From assembly GCF_000936425.1 (NCBI RefSeq), contig NZ_AVFK01000007.1:124001-188000 (forward strand): a stretch of 64,000 nucleotides of DNA, read 5' to 3'. Made by a program: the position numbers and the translations under genes. The stretch's first letter is position 1. Each line of letters begins with the position of its first letter. The DNA is from Skermanella aerolata KACC 11604 (lineage in GTDB: Bacteria; Pseudomonadota; Alphaproteobacteria; Azospirillales; Azospirillaceae). Of this stretch, positions 33,558 through 42,285 are shown one piece after another. The notes under the pieces were generated by a model. That model made no database searches, was not told where the DNA came from, and was given only the letters and a program-made list of their open reading frames with translations.

Positions 33558-34691
33558 ATGAACGAGAAGATTGCCCGCTTCCTGGCGGAGCAGCAGCCGG
33601 CCACTCCCTGTCTGGTGGTTGACCTTGATATTGTTGAAGAGAACTTCAGGTCTCTGACCGCAGCCTTGCCCGACGCGAAGATTTACTACGCGGTCAAGGC
33701 CAACCCCGCGCCTGAAATTCTGTCACTGCTGAACGCCAAGGGCTCCTCGTTCGATACCGCGAGCGTTCCCGAGATCGAGATGGCGTTGGCCGCCGGCGCA
33801 CCGCCGGAGCGCATTTCCTTTGGAAACACCATCAAGAAGCAGCGCGACATCGCGAAGGCTTATGAATTGGGCGTTCGCCTGTTCGCGTTCGACAGTATCG
33901 AAGAGCTCGACAAGATCGCCGAGTCGGCGCCGGGCAGCCGCGTCTTCTGCCGCATCCTGACCTCGGGCGAAGGCGCCGAATGGCCGCTGTCGCGCAAGTT
34001 CGGCTGCGATCCCTCCATGGCCCGGCAGTTGCTGATAGCCGCCTCGCAGAAGGGCGTCGTTCCCTACGGCGTCTCATTCCATGTCGGCAGCCAGCAGAAG
34101 GATCCGACCCAGTGGGATACCGCGCTGCGCACCGTGGCGGAGATGTTCCGCGACCTGGAAGCGCTCGGCATCACGCTCGGCATGGTCAATCTGGGCGGCG
34201 GCTTCGCCACCCGGTACCGGACCGACGTGCCGGAGGCCGAGACCTACGGCATGACGATCCTCGAGTCGCTCCGCCACCACTTCGGCAACCGCCTGCCGGA
34301 AACGATCGTCGAGCCGGGCCGCAGCATGGTCGGCAACGCCGGCGTGATCCAGAGCGAAGTCGTGCTGATCTCCCGCAAGTCGGCTAACGACAACCGACGA
34401 TGGGTCTACCTGGATATCGGCAAGTTCGGCGGTCTGGCCGAGACGATGGACGAAGCGATCCAGTACCCGATCATGACGCCCCGCGACGGCAGCGGCGATG
34501 CCGAAGGCGTCATCCTGGCCGGCCCGACCTGCGACAGCGCCGACGTGCTGTACGAGAAGGCCGATTACCAGCTTCCGCTCGACCTGCGGATCGGCGATCT
34601 GGTCCAGATCCACTCCGCCGGCGCCTACACGACCACCTACGCCTCGGTTAACTTCAACGGCTTCTCGCCGCTGTCGCAGTATTATATTTAA
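33558..34691 (+). CDS. ornithine decarboxylase, fold type III (alanine racemase-like)
   Basis: A 377-residue PLP enzyme of the eukaryotic-type ODC/DAP/arginine decarboxylase family, which makes putrescine from ornithine. The Schiff-base lysine is K47 in YYAVKANP. Other points are HVGSQ (175-179), the glycine loop NLGGGF (211-216), EPGR (252-255), and the active-site pair C325-D326 in GPTCDSADVLY. C-terminal GAYTTTYAS-NFNGF is also conserved. The ATG at 33558 follows GGGAGACTGAG. Some close relatives decarboxylate lysine as well. The long leader and small upstream ORF suggest feedback control by ornithine or polyamines. Confidence 0.9.
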   Translation: MNEKIARFLAEQQPATPCLVVDLDIVEENFRSLTAALPDAKIYYAVKANPAPEILSLLNAKGSSFDTASVPEIEMALAAGAPPERISFGNTIKKQRDIAKAYELGVRLFAFDSIEELDKIAESAPGSRVFCRILTSGEGAEWPLSRKFGCDPSMARQLLIAASQKGVVPYGVSFHVGSQQKDPTQWDTALRTVAEMFRDLEALGITLGMVNLGGGFATRYRTDVPEAETYGMTILESLRHHFGNRLPETIVEPGRSMVGNAGVIQSEVVLISRKSANDNRRWVYLDIGKFGGLAETMDEAIQYPIMTPRDGSGDAEGVILAGPTCDSADVLYEKADYQLPLDLRIGDLVQIHSAGAYTTTYASVNFNGFSPLSQYYI

Positions 34692-34831
34692 TGCTGCAAA
34701 GCGGCATAATGGAATATTAAATTACCCCCTTGACCTTGCGTCAAAGACGGTCTAATTCTCTCAGACCTTGATGCCGAGGCCACTCAATGGGGCCGTGCCG
34801 CTTAAGCGGACTGCGTTAAGGATCAAACTAT

Positions 34832-34855
34832 CAAAGGGGGCTTTCGCCCCCTTTG
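34832..34855 (+). terminator. hairpin terminator after ornithine decarboxylase gene
   Basis: A 10-base-pair perfect stem, CAAAGGGGGC at 34832-34841 and GCCCCCTTTG at 34846-34855, with a four-base loop. The 3' arm supplies the only T-run. It stands 140 bases past the decarboxylase stop and before the promoter of the next operon. Confidence 0.6.
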
Positions 34856-34974
34856 GCATGTCTGGACCCTGGGTTCCAGTTTCCCCTTCCCCCCGCTTTC
34901 CCGACCCCTCCCGAGCCGCGACAATCCGTTTGATCGGTTGCGGTCCCGCTCCCGGCATGCCAGAGCTCGGTTAT

Positions 34975-34992
34975 GTAACGTTATAACGTTAC
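34975..34992. promoter_or_regulatory. perfect 18-bp palindrome, Zur-like operator
   Basis: GTAACGTTATAACGTTAC reads identically on both strands and ends 24 bases before the ATG of the binding-protein gene at 35017, overlapping the probable promoter. Its GTTATAAC core resembles the binding sites of the zinc regulator Zur in proteobacteria. If it is a Zur box, the downstream ABC operon would be derepressed in zinc starvation. No zur gene is in the window, and a TetR- or MarR-type repressor cannot be excluded. Confidence 0.55.
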
Positions 34993-35016
34993 TTTTTTAA
35001 CCGATGGAGACCGCCG

Positions 35017-36561
35017 ATGCGCGCTGTTTCAGTCATGACTCCCCTCATCGCGGCGATGCTCGGCCTGACCTGCACCACCGACTCACTGGCAAGGGACCGG
35101 GTGCTCCAGGTCGTCGGACCGTGGGAAATCACCGGAATTGACCCGATCCGCGCGGGCTATGTGTTCGGCCGCATGGGCGTCGCGGAAACGCTGGTGACCG
35201 TCGACGGCGACGGCAACCCGATACCGGCACTGGCGGAAAGCTGGTCGGTTTCGGACGACCGGCTGGTCTGGCGGTTCGCGCTGCGGCCCGCCGCGCGGTT
35301 TCACGACGGCACGCCGGTAACGGCGGAAGCCGCCGTCGCGGCGCTGGAGAAGGCCCGCTCCGGGGCCGGGGTTCTCTCGCGCACGCCCATCGCCGAAATC
35401 ACGGCGGAGGGGTCCGATGTGGTGATCCGCACCGCCACGCCCTTCGCCCCTCTGCCGGCCTTCCTCGCCAATTACACCAGCATCGTGCTGGCCCCCGCCT
35501 CCTGGAACGGGGAGGGCAAGGTCGCCGGCATCGTCGGGTCCGGCCCCTATCGCGTCAGCGGCCTGACGCCCCCGCTCCGGCTGGATGTCGAACGGTTCGA
35601 CGGATGGTGGGGCGGTTCCCCGAAGGTCGGACAGGCGCGCTACCTTTCCGTCCCGCGCGGTGAAACCCGCGCCCTGATGGCGGAGAGCGGGGAAGCAGAT
35701 CTGGCCTTCGCCTTGCTGCCGGCTCACATGGACAGGCTGCGCCGCAACCCGCGCGTCGATGTCCGAGTCGTCCCGATACCGCGCACCCGGATGCTGAAGG
35801 TCAATGCCGGATCGGTCTTCTTCGATCAGGTGGAGGAACGGCGGGCGCTGAGCCTCACCCTCGACCGCGCCGGCATGGCGACCGCCATCCTGCGCAACCC
35901 GGCCAACGCCGCCGGCCAGCTTCTGCCGCCATCCATGGCCGAATGGCACGTCCACGATCTGCCGCCGCTCCGCCGCGACACGGCGGAAGCGAAGCGCCTG
36001 CTCGCCGCCGCCGGCTGGAAAGCCGGGCAGGACGGCATACTCGTTTCCCCGGACGGGGAGCGCTTCAGCGTCCAGCTCCGAACCTTCACCAACTGGCCGG
36101 AACTGCCGCTGATGGCGACCGCCATGCAGGCGCAACTGCGCGAAGTCGGCATCGAGCTGGACGTCGCGGTCGGCAACAGTTCGGAGATCCCCGCCGGTCA
36201 CCGGGACGGCTCGCTTCAGATGGGTCTCGCATCCCGCAACTTCTCGCTCGTTCCCGATCCGCTCGGGACCCTGCTTGAAGATTACGGACCGGACGGGGGC
36301 GAGTGGGGAGCGATGAACTGGTCCGATCCCGCCCTGACCAAAACGCTGGAAGCGCTGAAAACGACCTTCGATCCGGCCGAACGGGCGCCGCTCCGGGCAC
36401 GGGTGTCAGAGATCATCCAGACCGAACTGCCGGTGATCCCCATCGCCTGGTTCGAGCTTGGCGTCGCCGTCAACAAGCGGCTCGGTTCCGTGACCATCGA
36501 TCCGTTCGAAATCAGCTATCACCTTGCCGACCTCACCTGGGCCGATGCGGAGGCACCCTGA
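35017..36561 (+). CDS. ABC transporter substrate-binding protein, family 5 (possible metallophore/nickel type)
   Basis: A 514-residue periplasmic binding protein with a Sec signal peptide (VMTPLIAAMLGLTCTTDSLA). Family-5 features are AESWSVSDDRLVWRFALR, FHDGTPVTAEAAVAALEKA and the C-terminal IIQTELPVIPIAWFELGVAVNKR. It resembles the NikA/CntA-like group more than peptide-binding DppA, by the VLQVVGPWEITGIDPIRAGY opening. It is first of four tightly packed genes behind a Zur-like palindrome, so the ligand may be a metal or metal-chelate. GGAGA precedes the ATG. Confidence 0.85.
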   Translation: MRAVSVMTPLIAAMLGLTCTTDSLARDRVLQVVGPWEITGIDPIRAGYVFGRMGVAETLVTVDGDGNPIPALAESWSVSDDRLVWRFALRPAARFHDGTPVTAEAAVAALEKARSGAGVLSRTPIAEITAEGSDVVIRTATPFAPLPAFLANYTSIVLAPASWNGEGKVAGIVGSGPYRVSGLTPPLRLDVERFDGWWGGSPKVGQARYLSVPRGETRALMAESGEADLAFALLPAHMDRLRRNPRVDVRVVPIPRTRMLKVNAGSVFFDQVEERRALSLTLDRAGMATAILRNPANAAGQLLPPSMAEWHVHDLPPLRRDTAEAKRLLAAAGWKAGQDGILVSPDGERFSVQLRTFTNWPELPLMATAMQAQLREVGIELDVAVGNSSEIPAGHRDGSLQMGLASRNFSLVPDPLGTLLEDYGPDGGEWGAMNWSDPALTKTLEALKTTFDPAERAPLRARVSEIIQTELPVIPIAWFELGVAVNKRLGSVTIDPFEISYHLADLTWADAEAP

Positions 36562-36562
36562 C

Positions 36563-37522
36563 ATGGCGATCTCGATACAACGCCAGACTGGCCGCCTCCT
36601 CGCGGGACGGGCAATGCAGGCCGTCACCGTGGCGGGCCTTGTCGGCGTCCTTAGCTTCGCGCTCGTCCGGATGCTGCCCGGAGACATGGCCTTGAGGATC
36701 GCCGCGTCCCGCTACGGACCCGACCTGCTGAGCGGCACGGCCGCCGACGACGTAAGGGCCGAGTTGGGCCTGGACCAGCCCCTCGCCCTCCAACTGGCCG
36801 ACTGGCTTGGCCGTCTCGTCCGTTTCGACTTGGGAAACTCGCTGGTCTCGGGGCAGCCGGTCATCGATGAACTGGCGGTTCAACTGGGCTACTCGCTGTG
36901 GCTGGCCGGTTTCGCGCTGGCGCTGTCGGTGGCGATGGCGGTCCCCATCGGGCTGATAGCGGGGCTGAGCGCCGGACGCTGGCCCGACCGGGCGGCATTG
37001 ACCGGGGCGATCCTGCTGCGGGCACTGCCCGCCTTCGTGACCGGCCTGTGCCTGATCATCCTGTTTTCGGTCTGGCTCGGCTGGCTGCCGCCGGCGGGCT
37101 TCGGCACCTGGCGCGAACTGACGCTGCCCGCGCTCACCTTGGCGCTGGGTCTGGCGGCGCTTTCCAGCCGGGTCGTACGGGACAGCATGGTGGCCGTCGC
37201 CGCCTCGCCGTATTTCGCCTTCGCCCGCGTCAAGGGACTGCCGGAACGGACGGTCGTGATGCGCCATGGCTTGCGCAACGGCGCCATCCCGGTGGTGTCT
37301 CTGCTCGGGCTTCAACTCATATATCTGGTCGAGGGTGTCGTGGTCGTGGAAAGCCTGTTCGCCTATCCCGGCATCGGGCATGCGCTGGTCCATGCGATCT
37401 TCGCGCGCGACGTGCCCATGATCCAGGGAACCGCCCTGGTCATGGGGCTCGTCTTCGTGGCCGTCAACATGCTGGTGGATCTTGCCTGCGCGGCGCTCGA
37501 TCCGAGGCAGGCCGCCCGATGA
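36563..37522 (+). CDS. ABC transporter permease, DppB/NikB-like
   Basis: A 319-residue inner-membrane permease. The N-terminal helix ends at RMLPGDMA, the family PGD element. An EAA loop (FAFARVKGLPERTVVMRHGLRNG) lies near residues 210-235, and five to six helices are visible. It starts one base after the binding-protein stop. The channel partner is the next gene. Confidence 0.9.
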   Translation: MAISIQRQTGRLLAGRAMQAVTVAGLVGVLSFALVRMLPGDMALRIAASRYGPDLLSGTAADDVRAELGLDQPLALQLADWLGRLVRFDLGNSLVSGQPVIDELAVQLGYSLWLAGFALALSVAMAVPIGLIAGLSAGRWPDRAALTGAILLRALPAFVTGLCLIILFSVWLGWLPPAGFGTWRELTLPALTLALGLAALSSRVVRDSMVAVAASPYFAFARVKGLPERTVVMRHGLRNGAIPVVSLLGLQLIYLVEGVVVVESLFAYPGIGHALVHAIFARDVPMIQGTALVMGLVFVAVNMLVDLACAALDPRQAAR

Positions 37523-38328
37523 CGAAGACGAAGACGATGACCTTCACGTTCTCCCGCCGCCGCGCCGCCGGCGCCGCGCTGATCGGCGCGCTGGCGCTGT
37601 TCGGCACCCTCGGCCCCGCCGTAATCGCCGCCGATCCGGCGCAACAGGATCTGCTGGCGCCGCTGGCCCCGCCGGGCGGCGACTATCTGCTGGGAACCGA
37701 CCATTACGGCCGCAGCCTGCTCGCCCGCCTTGCCCATGCCACCCGCCTGTCGCTGGGGCTGGCGGTCCTGACGGTGCTGAGCGCCGCCATTCCCGGCACG
37801 CTTCTCGGCATCGCCGCCGCCTGGGCCGGCGGCATCGCCGACCGCGCCCTCGGCATCGTGTCCGACATGATCCTGGCGCTTCCCGGATTGCTGCTGGTCC
37901 TGCTGCTGGCCGCCTTCGCACCGGGACAGTTCCTGCCGCTTTACCTAGGTCTGGCGCTGGCCCAATGGGTCGAATATTTCCGTGTCACCCGCGCCACGGC
38001 CCGCACGCTTCTTTCCCGTCCCCATGTCGAAGCGTCCCGCCTGCTCGGGTTCGGGCCGGGCTACATCGCCCGCCGCCTGATCCTGCCGGAACTGGCGCCG
38101 GTGCTCGCCACCCTGATGGCCTTCAACATGGGAACGGCCGTGCTCGCGATCTCCACGCTCAGCTTCATCGGGGTCGGGCTTCATCCGCCGACGGCGGAAT
38201 GGGGAAGCATGGCGACCGAACTGCTGCCCTACTACTTCGAAGCTCCGTTCCATGTCCTGATGCCGGCGGCGATGATCCTGCTGACCGTACTGGGTTTCCA
38301 TCTACTGGCGGGGGAGGACCGCTCATGA
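37519..38328 (+). CDS. ABC transporter permease, DppC/NikC-like
   Basis: A 269-residue permease beginning in a four-base overlap (ATGA) with its upstream partner. It has the DppC-type YLLGTDHYGRSLLARLAHATR motif after the first helix, an EAA loop (VEASRLLGFGPGYIARRLILPEL), and the STLSFIGVGLHPPTAEWGSM segment seen in NikC and DppC. Several other frames are open across it, but these motifs fix the correct one. Confidence 0.9.
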   Translation: MTKTKTMTFTFSRRRAAGAALIGALALFGTLGPAVIAADPAQQDLLAPLAPPGGDYLLGTDHYGRSLLARLAHATRLSLGLAVLTVLSAAIPGTLLGIAAAWAGGIADRALGIVSDMILALPGLLLVLLLAAFAPGQFLPLYLGLALAQWVEYFRVTRATARTLLSRPHVEASRLLGFGPGYIARRLILPELAPVLATLMAFNMGTAVLAISTLSFIGVGLHPPTAEWGSMATELLPYYFEAPFHVLMPAAMILLTVLGFHLLAGEDRS

Positions 38329-39755
38329 CCGCCTCTCTGGAAGTGGACGGCCTGACCATCGCCTCGGGCGGGCACAAGCTGATACGGGACGTGTTCTTCA
38401 CCGTCCGGCCGGGTGTGCCGCTGACCCTGCTCGGCGAGAGCGGATCGGGCAAGTCGCTGGTGGTCCAGGCGATCATGGGAACCTTGCCGGCCGAGCTGTC
38501 CGTCACGGGCCGCGTCGTGCTGGACGGCAAGGACATCCTCGGCACCGACCGGCGTGCCCTGTGGGGACGCCGCATCGGCCTGTTGCCGCAGGAGCCGTGG
38601 CTGGCGCTCGACCCCACCATGCGGGCGGACGGACAGGTGGCGGAAGTCTACCGCCACGTCCGAGGCCTGCCCTGGAGCCAGGCGCGGCAATCCGGGCGGG
38701 CGCGGCTGCGGGAGCTGGGCCTGGAAGCTGCGTCCCGGCGCTATCCCTTCCAGCTTTCCGGCGGCATGTGCCAGCGGGTGGCGCTCGCCATCGCGCGGGC
38801 GGCGGAAACGGACCTGCTGCTGGCCGACGAGCCGACCAAAGGTCTTGACCGGGCGCTGCGCGACGACGTGGCGAACGGCCTTAAAGCGGAAGCCGACCGC
38901 GGCCGGAGCCTGATCACCATCACCCACGACGTCGCCGTGGCCAGGGTCCTGGGGGGCAAGGTCGGCGTCATGCTCGACGGCGCCATGGTCGAGTACGGTC
39001 CCGCCGGCAGCGTCCTCGATTCGCCGCGCCACGACTATACCCGGCAATTGCTGATGGCCGATCCGTCGGCATGGGCTCCGCGCAAGCCGCTTGCGCCCAG
39101 GGACACCGTGATCGAGGCACGCGGCCTGACCAAGTCCTTCGGCGGCGTTCCTGTGATCGAGGATGTCGATCTCGATATTCTCGCCGGCGAGGTCGTGGCT
39201 TTGCTCGGGCCGAGCGGTTCAGGCAAATCGACGCTCGGCAACCTGCTGCTGGGGCTCTTGCGCCCGGATCGCGGAGAGATCAGGCGGAAGGCGGGCTTGA
39301 GCCCCTTGCGGTTCCAGAAGGTCTACCAGGACCCGCCCAGCGCCTTTGCGCCGCACCAGACGGTCCGCACCGCCTTTGCCGATCTGGCGAAGCGCCACGG
39401 CTTGGACTGGAAGAGGTTCGTTCCGCTGTTCGAGCGTTTCCGGCTGTCGTCCGGGTTGCTCGACCGGCGGCCCGGCCAGCTTTCCGGTGGCGAACTGCAA
39501 CGCTTCGCCCTCTGCCGCGTGCTTGCCTTGGAACCGGCCTTCGTGCTTGCCGACGAGCCGACGTCACGGCTGGACCCCATCACCCAGCGGGAAGTGGCGG
39601 ACCTGCTTCATGAACTGGCGGCGGAGCATGGCCTTGGCGTCCTGATGGTGACCCATGACCATGCGATGGCCCGCAACCTGGCCGGCCGGGTCATCGAGCT
39701 CCGGTCCGCCGAGCCGGACGCATCCAGTCCCGGAGGCGTGACGGCACCGGCATGA
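38325..39755 (+). CDS. ABC transporter dual ATPase, DppD-DppF/NikD-NikE fusion
   Basis: A 476-residue protein with two ABC domains. The first has Walker [10 protein letters not shown], signature LSGGMCQRVAL and Walker B LLLADEPT. The second, from about residue 260, has Walker A LGPSGSGKS, signature LSGGELQRFAL and Walker B FVLADEPTSRLD. It is shorter than most fused peptide-transporter ATPases, closer to NikDE-type proteins (about 250 + 220). The ATG overlaps the permease stop (38325-38328), completing a four-gene importer operon. Confidence 0.92.
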   Translation: MTASLEVDGLTIASGGHKLIRDVFFTVRPGVPLTLLGESGSGKSLVVQAIMGTLPAELSVTGRVVLDGKDILGTDRRALWGRRIGLLPQEPWLALDPTMRADGQVAEVYRHVRGLPWSQARQSGRARLRELGLEAASRRYPFQLSGGMCQRVALAIARAAETDLLLADEPTKGLDRALRDDVANGLKAEADRGRSLITITHDVAVARVLGGKVGVMLDGAMVEYGPAGSVLDSPRHDYTRQLLMADPSAWAPRKPLAPRDTVIEARGLTKSFGGVPVIEDVDLDILAGEVVALLGPSGSGKSTLGNLLLGLLRPDRGEIRRKAGLSPLRFQKVYQDPPSAFAPHQTVRTAFADLAKRHGLDWKRFVPLFERFRLSSGLLDRRPGQLSGGELQRFALCRVLALEPAFVLADEPTSRLDPITQREVADLLHELAAEHGLGVLMVTHDHAMARNLAGRVIELRSAEPDASSPGGVTAPA

Positions 39756-39829
39756 ATCCGCCAAAGGGTTTGATATCGTTACCGGTTGGAGTGTTGCGCG
39801 CTGGGGAAAACCCATGACACATTGATGAA

Positions 39830-39857
39830 AATTTGGCGGACCCGCTCGTGCCAAATT
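39830..39857. promoter_or_regulatory. inverted repeat upstream of PotD-like operon
   Basis: AATTTGGC at 39830-39837 and GCCAAATT at 39850-39857 form a perfect eight-base inverted repeat with 12-base spacing, 85 bases before the PotD-like ATG. This geometry fits a dimeric repressor or activator site for the polyamine-type operon. No regulator gene is adjacent, so the binding protein is unknown. Confidence 0.4.
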
Positions 39858-39941
39858 GCCGTCCGGCGCCCGTCTGCATCATAGTCCGGCGGCCACGATA
39901 AAAACGGCGTGAGTGGAAGCGTTCAGGGAGAACAAGAGACG

Positions 39942-41111
39942 ATGAGCGACAGCTTGGAAAAAGACAGCAGCCGGGCAACCCAGCTCGCGGCGAAGAGCTT
40001 CACCCGCCGCACCCTGCTCCAGGGTGCTGCCGCAACGGCCACCCTGGCGGCGGCAGGCCCCTTCATCGTCCGCAACGCGCGGGCCGCCTCCGGCGAACTC
40101 AGGGTCTTCGCCTGGTCCGGCTACATCTCGCCCGAGATGCTGGCCGACTTCGAGAAGAAGACCGGCATCAAGCCGGCCCTGACTGAATACGGCACCAACG
40201 ACGAGCTGCTGAATCAGCTCCGCGCCTCTGGCGGTTCTGGCTTCGACATCATCATGCCGACCGTCGACCGCGTGCCGAACTACGTGGAGTTCGATCTGGT
40301 CCAGCCGCTGGACGAGTCGAAGGTCAAGTTCGACGGCTGCATCGATTCGGCGGTCAAGGGTTCCGCCGGCATGGGCGGCGTGGTCGCGGGCAAGCGCTAT
40401 ATGGCACCCAGCGACTGGGGAACCGAAGCGATCGCCTTCGACACCTCGGCCGCTCCCCTGAAATACGGCGAGGCCAGCTACGGCGACCTGTGGAAGCCGG
40501 AATACAAGGGCCGGGTCACGGTTCGCGGCCATTCCAGCCTGATCGGCATCGCCCTGTGGCTGGAGAGCCAGGGCAAACTGCCGCACCCGGTCAAGGAGCA
40601 GTTCAAGGACGAGGCGAAGGCAAGGGCCAACTTCGACGCGATCATCAAGGTCGCCTCCGAGAACAAGGCGTCGGTCGGCCAGTTCTGGTCGAACGAGAAC
40701 GAGGCCCAGGGCGCCTTCCGCACCAATGGCTGCGTCATCGGCCAGACCTGGGACAGCTCGGCCGCGACCCTGGGCAAGGAAAAGCTCCCCATCGGCTTCG
40801 TCGCCCCGAAGGAAGGCGCGCTCGCCTGGATGGAGGGCTTCTGCATCACCAAGGACGCCAAGAACTTGAGCCAAGCCTATGAATGGATCAACTGGTACTA
40901 CACGCCTGAAGCGGGTGCCCTGTACTCCAACCACACCAGCATCAACACCACGGCCAAGGGCGCTGAAGCCTACCTGAGCGACTTCAACAAGAAGTTCTTC
41001 GCCGCGGCCTATCCGGGCGACGCGCTGGATAAGCTGTGGTGGTGGCCGATCCAGGAACCGTGGTACGTCTCGATCCGCAACGAATATCAGGACCGCTTCC
41101 TGGCGGCGTAA
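39942..41111 (+). CDS. spermidine/putrescine-type ABC substrate-binding protein, Tat signal
   Basis: A 389-residue binding protein of the PotD/PotF family. The N-terminus has a Tat-like signal (FTRRTLLQGAAATATLAAAG) with cleavage likely near RAASG. The mature protein opens ELRVFAWSGYISPEMLADFEKKTG, the classic PotD/PotF start, and has the DIIMPTVDRV and PEAGALYSNHTSINTTAKGA segments of the ligand site. ATG 39942 is preferred; a GTG at 39909 is also in frame. It heads a PotDABC-like operon downstream of the ornithine decarboxylase region, which favours a polyamine ligand, though related proteins bind other cations. Confidence 0.88.
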   Translation: MSDSLEKDSSRATQLAAKSFTRRTLLQGAAATATLAAAGPFIVRNARAASGELRVFAWSGYISPEMLADFEKKTGIKPALTEYGTNDELLNQLRASGGSGFDIIMPTVDRVPNYVEFDLVQPLDESKVKFDGCIDSAVKGSAGMGGVVAGKRYMAPSDWGTEAIAFDTSAAPLKYGEASYGDLWKPEYKGRVTVRGHSSLIGIALWLESQGKLPHPVKEQFKDEAKARANFDAIIKVASENKASVGQFWSNENEAQGAFRTNGCVIGQTWDSSAATLGKEKLPIGFVAPKEGALAWMEGFCITKDAKNLSQAYEWINWYYTPEAGALYSNHTSINTTAKGAEAYLSDFNKKFFAAAYPGDALDKLWWWPIQEPWYVSIRNEYQDRFLAA

Positions 41112-41124
41112 AGGACCGGCGCCT

Positions 41125-41158
41125 TTCCCCCTGTTCGACTCGTTTCGCGCAGGGGGAA
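41125..41158 (+). other. intercistronic stem-loop between binding protein and ATPase
   Basis: TTCCCCCTG (41125-41133) pairs with CAGGGGGAA (41150-41158), nine base pairs around a 16-base loop, in the gap between the PotD-like and PotA-like genes. There is no following T-run. Such hairpins commonly stabilise the abundant binding-protein mRNA and lower downstream expression. Confidence 0.5.
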
Positions 41159-41181
41159 TAGCGTCTTTTCCAAGAGGATTC

Positions 41182-42285
41182 ATGAGCCAGGACATCGAAC
41201 TGGACCACGTCACCATGCGCTTCGGCGCATTGACCGCCGTTTCCGACGTGCATCTGACCATCCCTGCGGGCGAGTTCTTCAGTTTTCTGGGACCGTCCGG
41301 CTGCGGCAAGACGACGATCCTCCGCATGATCTCCGGCTTCATGGAGCCGACATCGGGCGTCATCCGGATCGGCGGCGAGGATATGAGCGGCATCGGCCCG
41401 AACAAGCGGCCGACCGCCCTGATCTTCCAGAACCTCGCGCTCTTCCCCCTGATGACGGTGGCCGAGAACATCGGCTTCGGCCTCGAAGTGCGGGGCATCG
41501 CCTCCGCCGACCGCCGCCGCCGCGTCAAGGAACTGCTGGACCTCGTGGCCCTGCCCGACACGGCGGACAAGAAGGTGACCGAACTGTCCGGCGGCCAGCG
41601 CCAGCGGATCGCCATCGCCCGGGCGCTCGCGGTCGAGCCGGCCGTCCTGCTGCTGGACGAGCCGCTGTCGGCGCTGGACCTGAAACTGCGCCAGCACATG
41701 CGCTCCGAACTGCGCGACATCCAGAAACGCACCGGAGTCACCTTCATCTACATCACCCACGACCAGGGCGAAGCGCTGACCATGTCCGACCGGATCGGCG
41801 TGATGTCGCGCGGCGTGCTCTGCCAAGTAGGAGACGGCCGGTCGATCTACGACGATCCCGCCAGCGCCTTCGTCGCCTCCTTCGTGGGGGAGACCAACCG
41901 ATTCACCGGCCGCGTCATCGCGGCGGCCGGCGGCAGGGCCGCCATAGACACACCGGCCGGCAAGATGGTCGGCCGCAACCCGCGCGACCTGCGCGAGGGC
42001 GACGAAGCGATCCTTTTCGTCCGGCCCGAGCGGATGGTGCCGGCCGACGGCGCCGCCGACCACAACATCGTCGAAAGCCCCGTCAGCCACCAGGAGTTCG
42101 AAGGCGCCTTCGTCAACGTCTTCCTGGAACCGGTGCAGGGCCGGACCATCGTGGTCCAGACCACCAACGCCGGCACCAGCAACAGCAACGGCGCTGGCAA
42201 CCCCTGGCAGCCCGGCGCCACCACGCGGATAACCTTCCGCCCCGAGGACGCCGTCGTCCTTCCCCAATCCGAAGACGTGTCATGA
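41182..42285 (+). CDS. spermidine/putrescine-type ABC ATPase, PotA-like
   Basis: A 367-residue ATPase: Walker A GPSGCGKTTILR near residue 37, Q loop FQNLALFPLMTV, signature [15 protein letters not shown], Walker B VLLLDEPLSALDLKLR and switch His in ITHDQGEAL. A C-terminal TOBE domain from about 240 (AFVASFVGETNRFTG) is typical of PotA/PotG-like subunits. AAGAGGA precedes the ATG, and its stop overlaps the next gene. Confidence 0.93.
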   Translation: MSQDIELDHVTMRFGALTAVSDVHLTIPAGEFFSFLGPSGCGKTTILRMISGFMEPTSGVIRIGGEDMSGIGPNKRPTALIFQNLALFPLMTVAENIGFGLEVRGIASADRRRRVKELLDLVALPDTADKKVTELSGGQRQRIAIARALAVEPAVLLLDEPLSALDLKLRQHMRSELRDIQKRTGVTFIYITHDQGEALTMSDRIGVMSRGVLCQVGDGRSIYDDPASAFVASFVGETNRFTGRVIAAAGGRAAIDTPAGKMVGRNPRDLREGDEAILFVRPERMVPADGAADHNIVESPVSHQEFEGAFVNVFLEPVQGRTIVVQTTNAGTSNSNGAGNPWQPGATTRITFRPEDAVVLPQSEDVS

